A stretch of DNA of 64,000 nucleotides from Mucilaginibacter aquatilis (GTDB lineage: Bacteria; Bacteroidota; Bacteroidia; Sphingobacteriales; Sphingobacteriaceae): assembly GCF_009755275.1 (NCBI RefSeq), contig NZ_WQLA01000002.1, positions 62,001 to 126,000 on the forward strand. Reading direction: 5' to 3'. This document shows, piece by piece, positions 27,298-35,717 of the stretch. The notes below the pieces were generated by a model. That model did not search any database and had not been told where the DNA came from. It worked only from the letters and a program-made list of their open reading frames with translations. How positions within the stretch are numbered: the first letter of the stretch is position 1; every line of letters starts with the position of its first letter. Both the position numbers and the translations under genes were made by a program.

Positions 27298-28734
27298 TTA
27301 ACCAAACAGTAAGCCAAATACCTCTTCAATACGGCTTACCGCTTTAATTTCAATTTTATAGTGTGATAAGTCCAACTGATTTTTGTCGGCCTTACCTGAT
27401 GGTAAGTTATATTTTGATATAAATATTTGCTCAAAGCCTAGTTTTTGTGCTTCGGCAATACGTTGCTCAACACGGTTTACAGCACGTACTTCTCCTGAAA
27501 GACCCAGCTCTGCCGCAAAACAGGTTTTTGAGGATATAGGCATATCTTCATGTGAAGAAATAATGGCCGCAGCCAAACCCAGATCAATAGCAGGATCTTC
27601 CACCTTAATGCCACCCGTGATATTTAAGAAAACATCCTGCGTGCCTAAGCGAAAACCACAACGCTTTTCCAGCACTGCCAACAACATGTTCATACGGCGC
27701 GTATCAAAGCCCGTAGCCGAACGTTGAGGCGTACCATAAGCCGATGTGCTCACCAAGGCCTGCGTTTCAATAAGCATGGGCCTTAAGCCCTCTAGTGTTA
27801 CACTAATGGTTATGCCGCTTAAAGCCTCATCGCGCTGCGAAAGCAATATTTCTGATGGATTTGATACCTCACGTAAGCCGGCACCCTTCATTTCGTAAAT
27901 ACCCAGCTCCGAGGCTGAGCCAAAACGGTTTTTAATAGCGCGCAAAATTCGGTATACATGATGCCTGTCTCCCTCAAATTGCAGCACAGTATCAACCATA
28001 TGTTCGAGTATTTTAGGGCCAGCTATCATACCGTCTTTGGTAATGTGGCCTATCAGGAAAACAGGGGTTGAGCTTTCTTTGGCAAACCTTAGCAGTTCAG
28101 CTGTACACTCGCGCACCTGCGATACACTGCCCGGCGTGCTTTCAATATGCGCAGAGTAAAGCGTTTGTATCGAATCCACAATCACCATATCAGGCTGTAA
28201 TTGCTCTATCTGCTTAAAAATATTTTGAGTTGAGGTTTCGGTAAGCACAAAGCAACCTGTGCCGCTGTATCCGCTTATTCCCCCTTCAGGGGGCAGGGGG
28301 GTAATCCGTTCCGCCCTCATTTTAATTTGCCGGTCGCTCTCCTCGCCCGATACGTAAAGTATTTTAGCTGCAGGCATACTCAACGCCAGTTGCAGCATCA
28401 GTGTTGATTTACCGATACCCGGCTCGCCGCCGATGAGTACCAGTGAACCAGGAACAATGCCACCACCTAAAACACGGTTAAGTTCTTTATCAGGAGTATA
28501 AATGCGGTGTTCTTCGGTAAACGTAATGCTTGATACAGGCACGGCTTTGTTTGCGCGCTGCATAGAGGTTGAGCCACTGCCGGGTGCCTTCCAATCAGGA
28601 ATAGCTGCATTAGGCTTTTCAATTACTTCCTCTACAAAAGTATTCCATTGCTGGCAGGCCGGGCATTTACCCAACCATTTTGGCGATTCGTAGCCACAGC
28701 TTTGGCAAAAATATGCTGATTTGGTTTTAGCCAT
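27298..28734 (-). CDS. radA: DNA repair protein RadA, with a repeat-derived insertion
   Basis: A 478-residue RadA/Sms recombination protein that promotes branch migration. N-terminal zinc finger CQSCGYESPKWLGKCPAC (residues 9-26), Walker A GGEPGIGKST, Walker B-type MVIVDSIQT, the RadA-specific KNRFG motif, and a C-terminal Lon-like domain. After RAER, where homologues have a short loop before the CFLLTETS strand, the protein reads ITPLPPEGGISGYSGTG. This is encoded by a dispersed palindromic repeat inserted in frame (28280-28301). Confidence 0.96.
   Translation of the reverse strand: MAKTKSAYFCQSCGYESPKWLGKCPACQQWNTFVEEVIEKPNAAIPDWKAPGSGSTSMQRANKAVPVSSITFTEEHRIYTPDKELNRVLGGGIVPGSLVLIGGEPGIGKSTLMLQLALSMPAAKILYVSGEESDRQIKMRAERITPLPPEGGISGYSGTGCFVLTETSTQNIFKQIEQLQPDMVIVDSIQTLYSAHIESTPGSVSQVRECTAELLRFAKESSTPVFLIGHITKDGMIAGPKILEHMVDTVLQFEGDRHHVYRILRAIKNRFGSASELGIYEMKGAGLREVSNPSEILLSQRDEALSGITISVTLEGLRPMLIETQALVSTSAYGTPQRSATGFDTRRMNMLLAVLEKRCGFRLGTQDVFLNITGGIKVEDPAIDLGLAAAIISSHEDMPISSKTCFAAELGLSGEVRAVNRVEQRIAEAQKLGFEQIFISKYNLPSGKADKNQLDLSHYKIEIKAVSRIEEVFGLLFG
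28280..28301. repeat. palindromic repeat copy inside radA
   Basis: CCCCCTTCAGGGGG followed by CAGGGGGG matches the pair at 5061-5170. It is translated on the minus strand as part of TPLPPEGG. The reading frame remains open on both sides, so the element has been tolerated in a surface loop. Confidence 0.8.
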
Positions 28735-28740
28735 TTTTTC

Positions 28741-28884
28741 TGATTTCGGAAGTCGAATGTTCGATTTCGGGTTTACTTGTAAAGGTATAAATTTACTAAT
28801 AATATTAGCTTAAAAGATAATGGCTTAAACAAGAAAAGGCTTCAATATGAAGCCTTTTCTTGTTTTCTGAAATCCGAAATCGAA
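28741..28884. repeat. GATTTCGGA / TCCGAAATC repeats between radA and RNase G
   Basis: Copies of TTCGATTTCGG (28759-28769) and TCCGAAATCGAAC (28873-28885 region) face each other around the rng terminator. The same TCCGAAATCGAAC recurs before the WYL gene at 60463-60475. Probably a dispersed short repeat; function unknown. Confidence 0.5.
28827..28865 (-). terminator. intrinsic terminator of rng
   Basis: A perfect 17-bp stem AAACAAGAAAAGGCTTC with its complement around loop AATAT, 36 bp after the rng stop on the minus strand. It separates rng from radA. Confidence 0.85.
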
Positions 28885-28900
28885 CGACCGGCTTTCGAAC

Positions 28901-30451
28901 TTATAATTTAATTTCCTCATCCTTGGCGTTCATAAAGCGGAACTCCGTGATTTGGTAAGAAGGGTTACTTTTTACTTTAATCCATTGTCCGTACTTGAAG
29001 TACCATTTCATTTGGCGGCTTACAATGCCCTTTTTAATATAAGCTTCAATGTACGGGTGTACACAAAGCGTAATACCTTTTTCGTTTTGTTCTACCAGAA
29101 TGTAATTGAAGTTATTTTCAATATCATCCATCAGCAAAACGGTTGGCCTTATGGTGCCAGTACCATGACAGCTAGGGCAAACCTCGCTGGTTACAATATT
29201 CATTTCGGGCCTTACACGCTGACGTGTAATTTGCACCAAACCAAATTTGCTTGGCGGCAAAATGGTATGCTTGGCCCTATCGTGCGACATTTGCTCGCGC
29301 AGGTAGTCAAACAAATCTTTGCGGTTGGTTGGCTTGTGCATGTCAATAAAATCAACAACCACAATACCGCCCATATCGCGCAAGCGCAGCTGGCGGGCGA
29401 TTTCGCGCGCAGCCTCTTTGTTTACCTGCAGGGCATTGTCTTCCTGGTTTTCTTTGTTAGCCGTGCGGTTACCGCTGTTTACGTCAATAACGTGCAGGGC
29501 TTCAGTGTGTTCTATTACCAGATAAGCTCCACCGGCCAGATTTACGGTTTTACCGAAGGCCGATTTAATTTGCTTTTCAATGCCGTAATGCTCAAATATA
29601 GGGTCGCGGTGCTTATGCAGGCGAACAATGCTCTCTAAATCAGGCGATATTTCATGCACGTATGATTTTACTTCCTCAAATATTGAGTTTTCATTTACGT
29701 ATATGTGCTGAAAATCGGCGTTCAATATATCGCGCAACAAGGTTGATGTGCGGTCTATTTCGCCTAATACCTTTTTTGAAGGCTCTGTTGCGGGTAAACG
29801 CGTCATGAAAGATTCCCACTTTGATATTAAATCAAGCAGGTCTTTTTGCATTTCGGTTACACCCTTACCCTCTGATACGGTACGGATAATTACTCCAAAG
29901 TTTGCCGGTTTAATACCTTCTACAATTTTGCGCAGGCGCGTACGCTCTGTATTACTCTTTATCTTTTTTGAGATAGAGATTACATCAGAAAACGGCACCA
30001 GCACTACATAGCGGCCGGCAATTGACAGGTCGGAACTCAGCCTCGGGCCCTTTGTTGATATAGGCTCTTTGGCAATTTGCACCGGTATAAGCTGGTTTTT
30101 AGTTAACACCTCGGATATTTTACCCGCTTTATTAATATCGGCTTCCAGCTTTAAATCATCTAATAACTTGGTTTGGTAACTACCCCCACGTACCTGTTTG
30201 GTTAATTTGAGCAGGCTTTGCACCTGCGGACCTAAATCCAGGTAGTGCAAAAAAGCATCCTTCTCGTATCCAACATCAATAAAGGCAGCATTAAGCCCGG
30301 GCATAATTTTTTTAACACGGCCCAGGTAAATGTCACCAACAGTATAATTGTTAGTTATTTGCTCTTTATGAAGTTCAACGAGTTGTTTATCCTGTAACAG
30401 GGCAATAGTTGCCCCGTTAGGGGATGAATCGATAATTAATTCTTTTACCAA
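28901..30451 (-). CDS. rng: ribonuclease E/G family endoribonuclease
   Basis: A 516-residue RNase G-type enzyme for rRNA and mRNA processing. S1 domain with VGDIYLGRVKKIMPGLNAAFIDVG (residues about 38-61); catalytic metal Asp residues in LHVIDVNSGNR and VVVDFIDM; and the zinc-link CPSCHGTG. It lacks the long C-terminal scaffold of RNase E. It lies downstream of the HU/TPR/COX24-like cluster but is separated from it by a terminator. Confidence 0.95.
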   Translation of the reverse strand: MVKELIIDSSPNGATIALLQDKQLVELHKEQITNNYTVGDIYLGRVKKIMPGLNAAFIDVGYEKDAFLHYLDLGPQVQSLLKLTKQVRGGSYQTKLLDDLKLEADINKAGKISEVLTKNQLIPVQIAKEPISTKGPRLSSDLSIAGRYVVLVPFSDVISISKKIKSNTERTRLRKIVEGIKPANFGVIIRTVSEGKGVTEMQKDLLDLISKWESFMTRLPATEPSKKVLGEIDRTSTLLRDILNADFQHIYVNENSIFEEVKSYVHEISPDLESIVRLHKHRDPIFEHYGIEKQIKSAFGKTVNLAGGAYLVIEHTEALHVIDVNSGNRTANKENQEDNALQVNKEAAREIARQLRLRDMGGIVVVDFIDMHKPTNRKDLFDYLREQMSHDRAKHTILPPSKFGLVQITRQRVRPEMNIVTSEVCPSCHGTGTIRPTVLLMDDIENNFNYILVEQNEKGITLCVHPYIEAYIKKGIVSRQMKWYFKYGQWIKVKSNPSYQITEFRFMNAKDEEIKL

Positions 30452-30524
30452 CTGCTACTCCATTTCTTCAAATTGCGGCTAAAAAGCCGCGTACAATATG
30501 AGGATAAAAACTTCAATAAAAAAA

Positions 30525-30558
30525 TTGCCTGCCACTACCTTTAAGCAGCCGCAGGCAA
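30525..30558 (-). terminator. intrinsic terminator after the HU-TPR-COX24 operon
   Basis: On the minus strand TTGCCTGC...GCAGGCAA forms an 8-bp stem around an 18-nt loop followed by a T-run (complement of 30518-30524). It lies 18 bp after the stop codon of the 29-residue gene. Confidence 0.75.
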
Positions 30559-30575
30559 ACCACCGTAGTAACGGC

Positions 30576-30665
30576 TTATTTCTTTTTATGTCTGTTTTTT
30601 CTTAAACGTTTTTTACGTTTGTGAGTAGCCATTTTATGTCTTTTACGTTTTTTACCGCTTGGCAT
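30576..30665 (-). CDS. 29-residue AURKAIP1/COX24 (mS38/bS22-like) small basic protein
   Basis: An extremely basic 29-residue protein starting MPSGKKRKRHKMATHKRKKR and ending RHKKK; more than half the residues are Lys, Arg or His. The pattern KRKRHKM..HKRKKRLRKNRHKKK is that of the AURKAIP1/COX24 family, whose mitochondrial member mS38 and mycobacterial member bS22 are small ribosomal subunit proteins. It is the third gene after HU and a TPR protein, 20 bp downstream, and before a terminator. Intact frame and strong family match make it a genuine gene despite its size. Confidence 0.85.
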   Translation of the reverse strand: MPSGKKRKRHKMATHKRKKRLRKNRHKKK

Positions 30666-30685
30666 AATAATAATTTTTTAAAGGG

Positions 30686-31603
30686 TTAATTTTTTAATTC
30701 GTTAATATAGTTGTCAATGGTTTGGCCCATGGTCGGGTCGCCCATTAATTCCTTACATTTAAGGTAAGCCTCAATGGCTTCTTTTTTACGGCCCAGCTGC
30801 TTATAGCTTTCGGCCAGGTAAAAGTAAGGCTCAACCTTACTTCTTTGCGCACTTTCGGGCATTGCCACCATTTTACTAAAGCGGTCAACTGCTTTTTGGT
30901 ACTGGCCCGATTTCATGGCAAACTGACCCAAGTTCAGGTTAGCTTTCCAGTTGTCAGGCTCTTTGGCTACTACATCAAGCAACAAGGTAATACCTTGCAT
31001 TGGGCTTCCGCCTTCAGCATCAGTAATACCCAGGCTGGTTTGGTTTACATAAGCTATACCTAAGCCGGTTTGTGCTTCCAGGTCGGCCGGTTTAATTGCT
31101 TTTGCTGCTTTAAATGCTTCAATAGCATTTTTAACCATTGCCGGTTGTACTGCAGTATCTTGGGTAAACTTGTAGGCATCGTTAAAACGGTTACCTGCGT
31201 TTACCCAGTTTTCAAAGCTGTTATTGCTTTGAGCGAGTGCCTTATAATAAAAAGCAGCAGGAGCTTGCTGATGTGCAGCATCCCATGCTTTAGCCAGTTC
31301 TAATTGTAATTTTTGTTTTTGCGCCGGAGCCGAGGCTTTTACAAGCTCGGCTTCCATTGCAGTAATTTTTTCAGAAGCTTCGCCGCCAATGGCAGCTTTG
31401 GCAGGTTGCGATACGGTAGTTACATCAACCACGGCAGTTTCATGATCATGATCATGATCATGGCCTTCATGCTCGTCCTGTCCGGCTTTGCCCGGCGCGG
31501 TGCGTTCTTCTTTTGGCTTAATTAACCCTTTTACGGGCTGCGCATACAAATAGCCCATAACCGCAATAACGGCCACCATTGTAACTATTTGTTTTGCTTT
31601 CAT
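30686..31603 (-). CDS. membrane-anchored TPR protein with His-rich linker
   Basis: A 305-residue protein. One N-terminal membrane helix (residues 5-22), a charged linker with a His/Asp cluster (EHEGHDHDHDHE, residues 44-55) that could bind metal, then TPR repeats (residues about 95-300; e.g. YQKAVDRFSKMVAMPESAQ and PYFYLAESYKQLGRKKEAIEAYLK). It probably scaffolds a periplasmic complex. It lies 12 bp downstream of the HU gene and is likely co-expressed with it. Confidence 0.85.
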   Translation of the reverse strand: MKAKQIVTMVAVIAVMGYLYAQPVKGLIKPKEERTAPGKAGQDEHEGHDHDHDHETAVVDVTTVSQPAKAAIGGEASEKITAMEAELVKASAPAQKQKLQLELAKAWDAAHQQAPAAFYYKALAQSNNSFENWVNAGNRFNDAYKFTQDTAVQPAMVKNAIEAFKAAKAIKPADLEAQTGLGIAYVNQTSLGITDAEGGSPMQGITLLLDVVAKEPDNWKANLNLGQFAMKSGQYQKAVDRFSKMVAMPESAQRSKVEPYFYLAESYKQLGRKKEAIEAYLKCKELMGDPTMGQTIDNYINELKN

Positions 31604-31615
31604 ATACTTAATGTA

Positions 31616-31918
31616 TTAAGCTTTTGCTGTTTTAGTTTTGTTGCCTGTTTTTACTTTTTCAACAAATGTTTTTGCTGGTTTGAAGCTGGGCACAAAGTGC
31701 TCAGGTATAATGATAGCTGTATTTTTTGAAATGTTACGTGCAGTTTTCTTAGCTCTCTTTTTAACAACAAAGCTACCGAAGCCTCTAACATATACATTTT
31801 CGCCACTTACCATTGACGATTTAACTACTTTAAAAAACGCCTCAACAGTTTCCTGAACATCAACTTTCTCAATCCCGGTCTTAGTTGATATTTCAGCTAT
31901 AATTTCCGCCTTAGTCAT
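31616..31918 (-). CDS. HU family DNA-binding protein
   Basis: A 100-residue nucleoid protein. It shows the HU/IHF fold: MTKAEIIAEISTKTGI helix, ETVEAFFKVVKSSM helix, VYVRGFGSFVVKKRAKKTARN beta arm base, and the FKPAKTFVEKV C-terminal helix. It bends DNA nonspecifically. First gene of the HU-TPR-COX24-like transcript. Confidence 0.95.
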   Translation of the reverse strand: MTKAEIIAEISTKTGIEKVDVQETVEAFFKVVKSSMVSGENVYVRGFGSFVVKKRAKKTARNISKNTAIIIPEHFVPSFKPAKTFVEKVKTGNKTKTAKA

Positions 31919-32095
31919 ATCTGTTTTCTGTTAATAATTTTATGTAAATACTTAACTGTTTTGGGGTTGCAAAAGTATGGCTTTAATTGGAAAGTTTGAA
32001 ATAAATGTGCTTTTTTTTACAATGTGTTATAACACCTATATAAACTACTACTACTAATAGCAATTGCAACTGCCTTATGCTTAATTTTGAATTTC

Positions 32096-33166
32096 ATGAA
32101 TTTTGCAAATCAACTGGTACAATGGTACCATGAAAATAAACGCGATTTACCGTGGCGCCATACAACCAACGCCTATATTATATGGCTGTCTGAGGTTATA
32201 CTTCAGCAAACCCGTGTTGAACAGGGTTTACCCTACTTTAACCGCTTTTTAGCAGCCTACCCAACAGTAACTGATTTTGCCAACGCCAGTGAAGATGAGA
32301 TATTAAAGCTTTGGCAGGGACTGGGCTATTACTCGCGTGGCCGCAATATGCTTAAAACAGCACGCCTTGTGCGCGATGAGTATAAAGGAAACTTTCCTGA
32401 TACATACCAGGAGCTCATAAAACTTAAAGGTATTGGCGAGTATACGGCAGCTGCAATATCATCATTCGCAGCAAATGAAGCCAGGGCTGTTGTTGATGGG
32501 AACGTTTACCGCGTACTTGCCCGGTACTTTGGCATTGATGAACCTATAAACAGCACAAAAGGTAAAAAGCTTTTTCAGCAGCTTGCCGATGAAGTACTTA
32601 ATAAAGAGCAACCCGGCTTACACAACCAGGCCATGATGGAATTTGGCGCAGTAATTTGCAAGCCAAAAAACCCTGCCTGTGGTATATGTATGGTGCGGTT
32701 AGGCTGCGAGGCTTTTAAAACTAACGCAACTACACAACTGCCTGTAAAGCTAAAAACGGTCAAAGTAAAAGAGCGCTTTTTTAACTATTTCTTAATAACA
32801 GATGGCAACCGTATTTTGATGAATAAACGAACAGGCAACGACATTTGGACAGGTCTTTACGATTTACCTTTAGTTGAAACACCGACGTTGCCAGAAACCC
32901 ATGAAATTGTTACATTGCCACAAGTGAAGGCTTATTTTGGTCCTAAACTGGAAATTGAAGAGGCCTTTGGCTTGCAAAAACATGTACTCACGCACCAAAG
33001 GTTAATTGTACGTTTCGTTAAAGTTAAAAGCAAACCGGTGCTTTTTGAACCGGATTGGTTCTATGTTGATATAGAAAAGCTTCATAAACTCGCACTTCCC
33101 AAAATCATTTTTAAATTTCTAACTAATTTTTTTAAATTTGAAAACAATTCTCTTTTTTCTAACTAA
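32096..33166 (+). CDS. mutY: A/G-specific adenine DNA glycosylase
   Basis: A 356-residue base-excision enzyme that removes adenine opposite 8-oxoguanine. HhH-GPD domain with RDLPWRHTTNAYIIWLSEVILQQT (catalytic Glu), LKGIGEYTAAAISSFA hairpin and the catalytic Asp in AVVDGNVYRV. The 4Fe-4S loop is C-x6-C-x2-C-x5-C (CKPKNPACGICMVRLGC). The C-terminal third is the NUDIX-like 8-oxoG recognition domain. I start at ATG 32096; an in-frame TTG lies 9 bp upstream. Confidence 0.95.
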   Translation: MNFANQLVQWYHENKRDLPWRHTTNAYIIWLSEVILQQTRVEQGLPYFNRFLAAYPTVTDFANASEDEILKLWQGLGYYSRGRNMLKTARLVRDEYKGNFPDTYQELIKLKGIGEYTAAAISSFAANEARAVVDGNVYRVLARYFGIDEPINSTKGKKLFQQLADEVLNKEQPGLHNQAMMEFGAVICKPKNPACGICMVRLGCEAFKTNATTQLPVKLKTVKVKERFFNYFLITDGNRILMNKRTGNDIWTGLYDLPLVETPTLPETHEIVTLPQVKAYFGPKLEIEEAFGLQKHVLTHQRLIVRFVKVKSKPVLFEPDWFYVDIEKLHKLALPKIIFKFLTNFFKFENNSLFSN

Positions 33167-33169
33167 AAC

Positions 33170-33592
33170 ATGTCTGGAATAAATAAAGTAATTTTAGTAG
33201 GGCACTTAGGCAAGGATCCCGAGATACGTTACCTGGAGGGCAATGTATCGGTTGTTAGCTTTCCGCTGGCTACCTCGGAGACCTTTAGTAAGGACGGACG
33301 CAAAATTGAACAAACGGAGTGGCACAATATAGTAATGTGGCGTGGATTGGCCGATGTTGCTGCTAAGTATTTGCAAAAAGGCAAATTGGTTTACATTGAA
33401 GGTAAGTTACGTACCCGCTCATTTGAAGACAAAACAGGCATTAAAAAATACACAACAGAGATTGTTGCCGAAAACTTTACGCTGCTAGGCCGTAAAAGCG
33501 ACTTTGACAATGAAAACCGCCAGGCTGTACGCACTGAAGATGCTGATGCCGGTTATGACCATAACAGCGAGGCTGATAACCTGCCGTTTTAA
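33170..33592 (+). CDS. ssb: single-stranded DNA-binding protein
   Basis: A 140-residue SSB: OB fold beginning INKVILVGHLGKDPEIRYLE, with EWHNIVMWRGLADVAAKYLQKGKLVYIEG, an acidic flexible tail and the terminal DNLPF that recruits partner proteins. It lies 3 bp after mutY and is presumably translated from the same mRNA. Confidence 0.96.
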   Translation: MSGINKVILVGHLGKDPEIRYLEGNVSVVSFPLATSETFSKDGRKIEQTEWHNIVMWRGLADVAAKYLQKGKLVYIEGKLRTRSFEDKTGIKKYTTEIVAENFTLLGRKSDFDNENRQAVRTEDADAGYDHNSEADNLPF

Positions 33593-33612
33593 ATTTCACG
33601 ATATTTTATAGT

Positions 33613-33642
33613 AAGCTTCTTGTATTGCAAGGGGCTTTTTTT
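33613..33642 (+). terminator. intrinsic terminator after ssb
   Basis: A 10-bp stem AAGCTTCTTG / CAAGGGGCTT (two G-T pairs) with loop TATTG, followed by seven T, 20 bp past the ssb stop. Confidence 0.8.
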
Positions 33643-33740
33643 GTACCTTTTTGTCAGCTTAAGTACATAAATTAAGTTGTAGCGGCGGCCTGCCGAACTT
33701 TTAAAATCTGTTTGTGTTGTTATAAAAAAACACAAACAAA

Positions 33741-34589
33741 ATGTCTGCAACAGAAAAATCATTAACTTATAAAATTGGTGGCGATATTGAGATTAACCGT
33801 TTGGGTTACGGTGCCATGCAACTTACCGGCAACGGCGTATTTGGCGAGGTAAGCGATAGAGATAATGCTATTGAAGTACTGAAAACAGCTGTAGAAAGCG
33901 GCGTAAACTTCATTGATACAGCCGAAGCTTATGGCCCTAAATTTAACGAAAGCCTTATTGCCGATGCCTTGCATCCGTATAAACAAGGATTGGTAATTGC
34001 TACCAAGGGTGGCTTCAACCGCCCCGGCCCTAACCAGTGGGTGCCAAATGGCAATGCCGAATACATAAAGTCAAACATTGAAGGCAGCCTGGAACGTTTG
34101 ATGGTTGATACTATTGACCTATGGCAATTACACCGCATTGACCCCAATGTTGATGTTGAGGAAACCTTAAAGCCGGTAATGGAAGCTGTTGATGCGGGTA
34201 AGATTAAATACGTTGGCCTTTCGGAGGTTGATGTTGAGCAAATTGAGCGCGTACGCAAACTGCTTCCAATTGTATCGGTACAAAACCTGTACAACCTGGG
34301 CGAGCGTAAGTGGGAAGATGTACTTGATTACACCGCAGAGCAAGGCCTGGCGTTTATACCATGGTACCCACTTGCATCAGGCCCCGATAAAATGGCAGAA
34401 AGAATACAGCATATTGCTCAAAAACATGAAGCAACCACAGCGCAAATTGCATTGGCATGGCTGCTAAGGCGTTCTGACAATATATTGCTTATCCCGGGTA
34501 CAAAATCTGTAACCCACCTGCATGAAAACCTCGCCGCCGCAAACATCACCTTAAGTGATGATGAGTTTGAAGCTTTATCAAAGCAATAG
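33741..34589 (+). CDS. aldo/keto reductase
   Basis: A 282-residue NADPH-dependent TIM-barrel oxidoreductase. Tetrad residues: Asp and Tyr in NFIDTAEAYGP (about residues 56-66), Lys in VIATKGGFN, His in WQLHRID. The C-terminal IPGTKSVTHLHENLAAANITLSDDEFEAL is the family's cofactor-binding end. Monocistronic, with a terminator after it. Confidence 0.95.
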   Translation: MSATEKSLTYKIGGDIEINRLGYGAMQLTGNGVFGEVSDRDNAIEVLKTAVESGVNFIDTAEAYGPKFNESLIADALHPYKQGLVIATKGGFNRPGPNQWVPNGNAEYIKSNIEGSLERLMVDTIDLWQLHRIDPNVDVEETLKPVMEAVDAGKIKYVGLSEVDVEQIERVRKLLPIVSVQNLYNLGERKWEDVLDYTAEQGLAFIPWYPLASGPDKMAERIQHIAQKHEATTAQIALAWLLRRSDNILLIPGTKSVTHLHENLAAANITLSDDEFEALSKQ

Positions 34590-34964
34590 TTAAAAAATAC
34601 CTGTTAATATTAAAGGCCATTGCTAAGCAATGGCCTTTTTATGTTCATTAATACTATCAAAAGTCAACACTTTAAGTTATAGCATAAAATCACCGGAATC
34701 GGGTATTGTGAACAACTGCGGCATGCTACATTTTTGCAATTAAGTTAATAGTGTTCCTAAATAGAAGTAGTAGATCCCTTTAGGAGTAATAGCATGTTAA
34801 CAACAGGTATAGGAGCACAGATAGCAGCGAGTGTTTATCATGTGCTTCTTTTTTTTTGCCCGTTTAAATCATCAAGCTTCCCTTTATTTTTTTGATTAGC
34901 GCATTAATTTGCACTACTTTGCCACCTTAACGTATCAGAAATCTCTGATTGAATACTATTTGTT
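34590..34964. other. 375-bp intergenic stretch before the Anbu gene
   Basis: It holds the aldo/keto reductase terminator at 34612-34640 and then about 320 bp of A+T-rich DNA without a clear gene. A 33-codon frame from ATG 34794, preceded by AGGAGT, is possible but its composition is not protein-like. The promoter of the Anbu/transglutaminase operon must lie here. Confidence 0.5.
34612..34640 (+). terminator. intrinsic terminator after the aldo/keto reductase
   Basis: A perfect 12-bp stem AAAGGCCATTGC / GCAATGGCCTTT with a 3-nt loop TAA and a run of T. Confidence 0.85.
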
Positions 34965-35717
34965 ATGACTTACTGCTTAGGCATTAAAGTGAAAGAGGGG
35001 CTGGTTGCCATTGCCGATACACGCATTACCTCAGGTACAGATGTTACCATCAAGAAGAAATTAACCACGCTGCAAAAACCCGATTGCTCATTGTTTATCA
35101 TGACCAGCGGGCTTCGCTCTGTACGCGATAAAGCTATTGTTTATTTTGACGAACTGCTGGAGGGCAATATTGATGAATACAACAAGCTTTACAAAGTAGT
35201 GAATGCCTTTGGCGAGCAGGTTAAACGTGTAGGCGAGGAAGACCGGGAAACACTGGAAAAATCGGGCTTTAAGTTTAACCTCAATACCATAATTGGCGGT
35301 CAAATGAAAGATGATGAAGAGCATAAGCTGTTTTTGCTTTACCCCGAGGGTAACTGGGTTGAACTGGGTAACGGGGCACCCTACGTTATTATTGGTAACG
35401 CCGCACAGGGCAAAGCCATACTTAACCGCATACTTAATGAGAATACCAGCATGAAACTGGCCCTAAAAGCCGGCTTCCTTTCTTTTGATTCTACACGCAT
35501 AAGTGCTGCTGATGTTGATTTTCCTATTGATGTTGCTTTGTATAAAAACGGTAGCTTTGACATGGTTGAACAGCACTACGAACAAAACGATCTTGCAGCA
35601 GTATCGGCCAGGTGGGATAAGGAATTAAAAACAGCGCTTAAAAACATACCAAACCAATGGATGGATACCGTGTTGGAGAAAATGAGCAAAACATCAAAAA
35701 AACGAAAGAAAGCATGA
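34965..35717 (+). CDS. Anbu, proteasome beta-like protease
   Basis: A 250-residue Ntn-hydrolase of the Anbu (ancestral beta subunit, proteasome-type protease) family. MTYCLGIKVKEGLVAIADTRITSG places Thr2 as the prospective N-terminal nucleophile after Met removal, with Asp18 (ADTR) and Lys34 region (TIKKKLTTL) completing the site. Family members form helical open-ring assemblies. It overlaps the following transglutaminase gene by ATGA, consistent with the known Anbu gene neighbourhood. Confidence 0.9.
   Translation: MTYCLGIKVKEGLVAIADTRITSGTDVTIKKKLTTLQKPDCSLFIMTSGLRSVRDKAIVYFDELLEGNIDEYNKLYKVVNAFGEQVKRVGEEDRETLEKSGFKFNLNTIIGGQMKDDEEHKLFLLYPEGNWVELGNGAPYVIIGNAAQGKAILNRILNENTSMKLALKAGFLSFDSTRISAADVDFPIDVALYKNGSFDMVEQHYEQNDLAAVSARWDKELKTALKNIPNQWMDTVLEKMSKTSKKRKKA

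Noticed and set aside
34794..34895. 33-codon frame preceded by AGGAGT
   Set aside because: Phe-rich end made of T-runs and no homology; likely chance in A+T-rich intergenic DNA.
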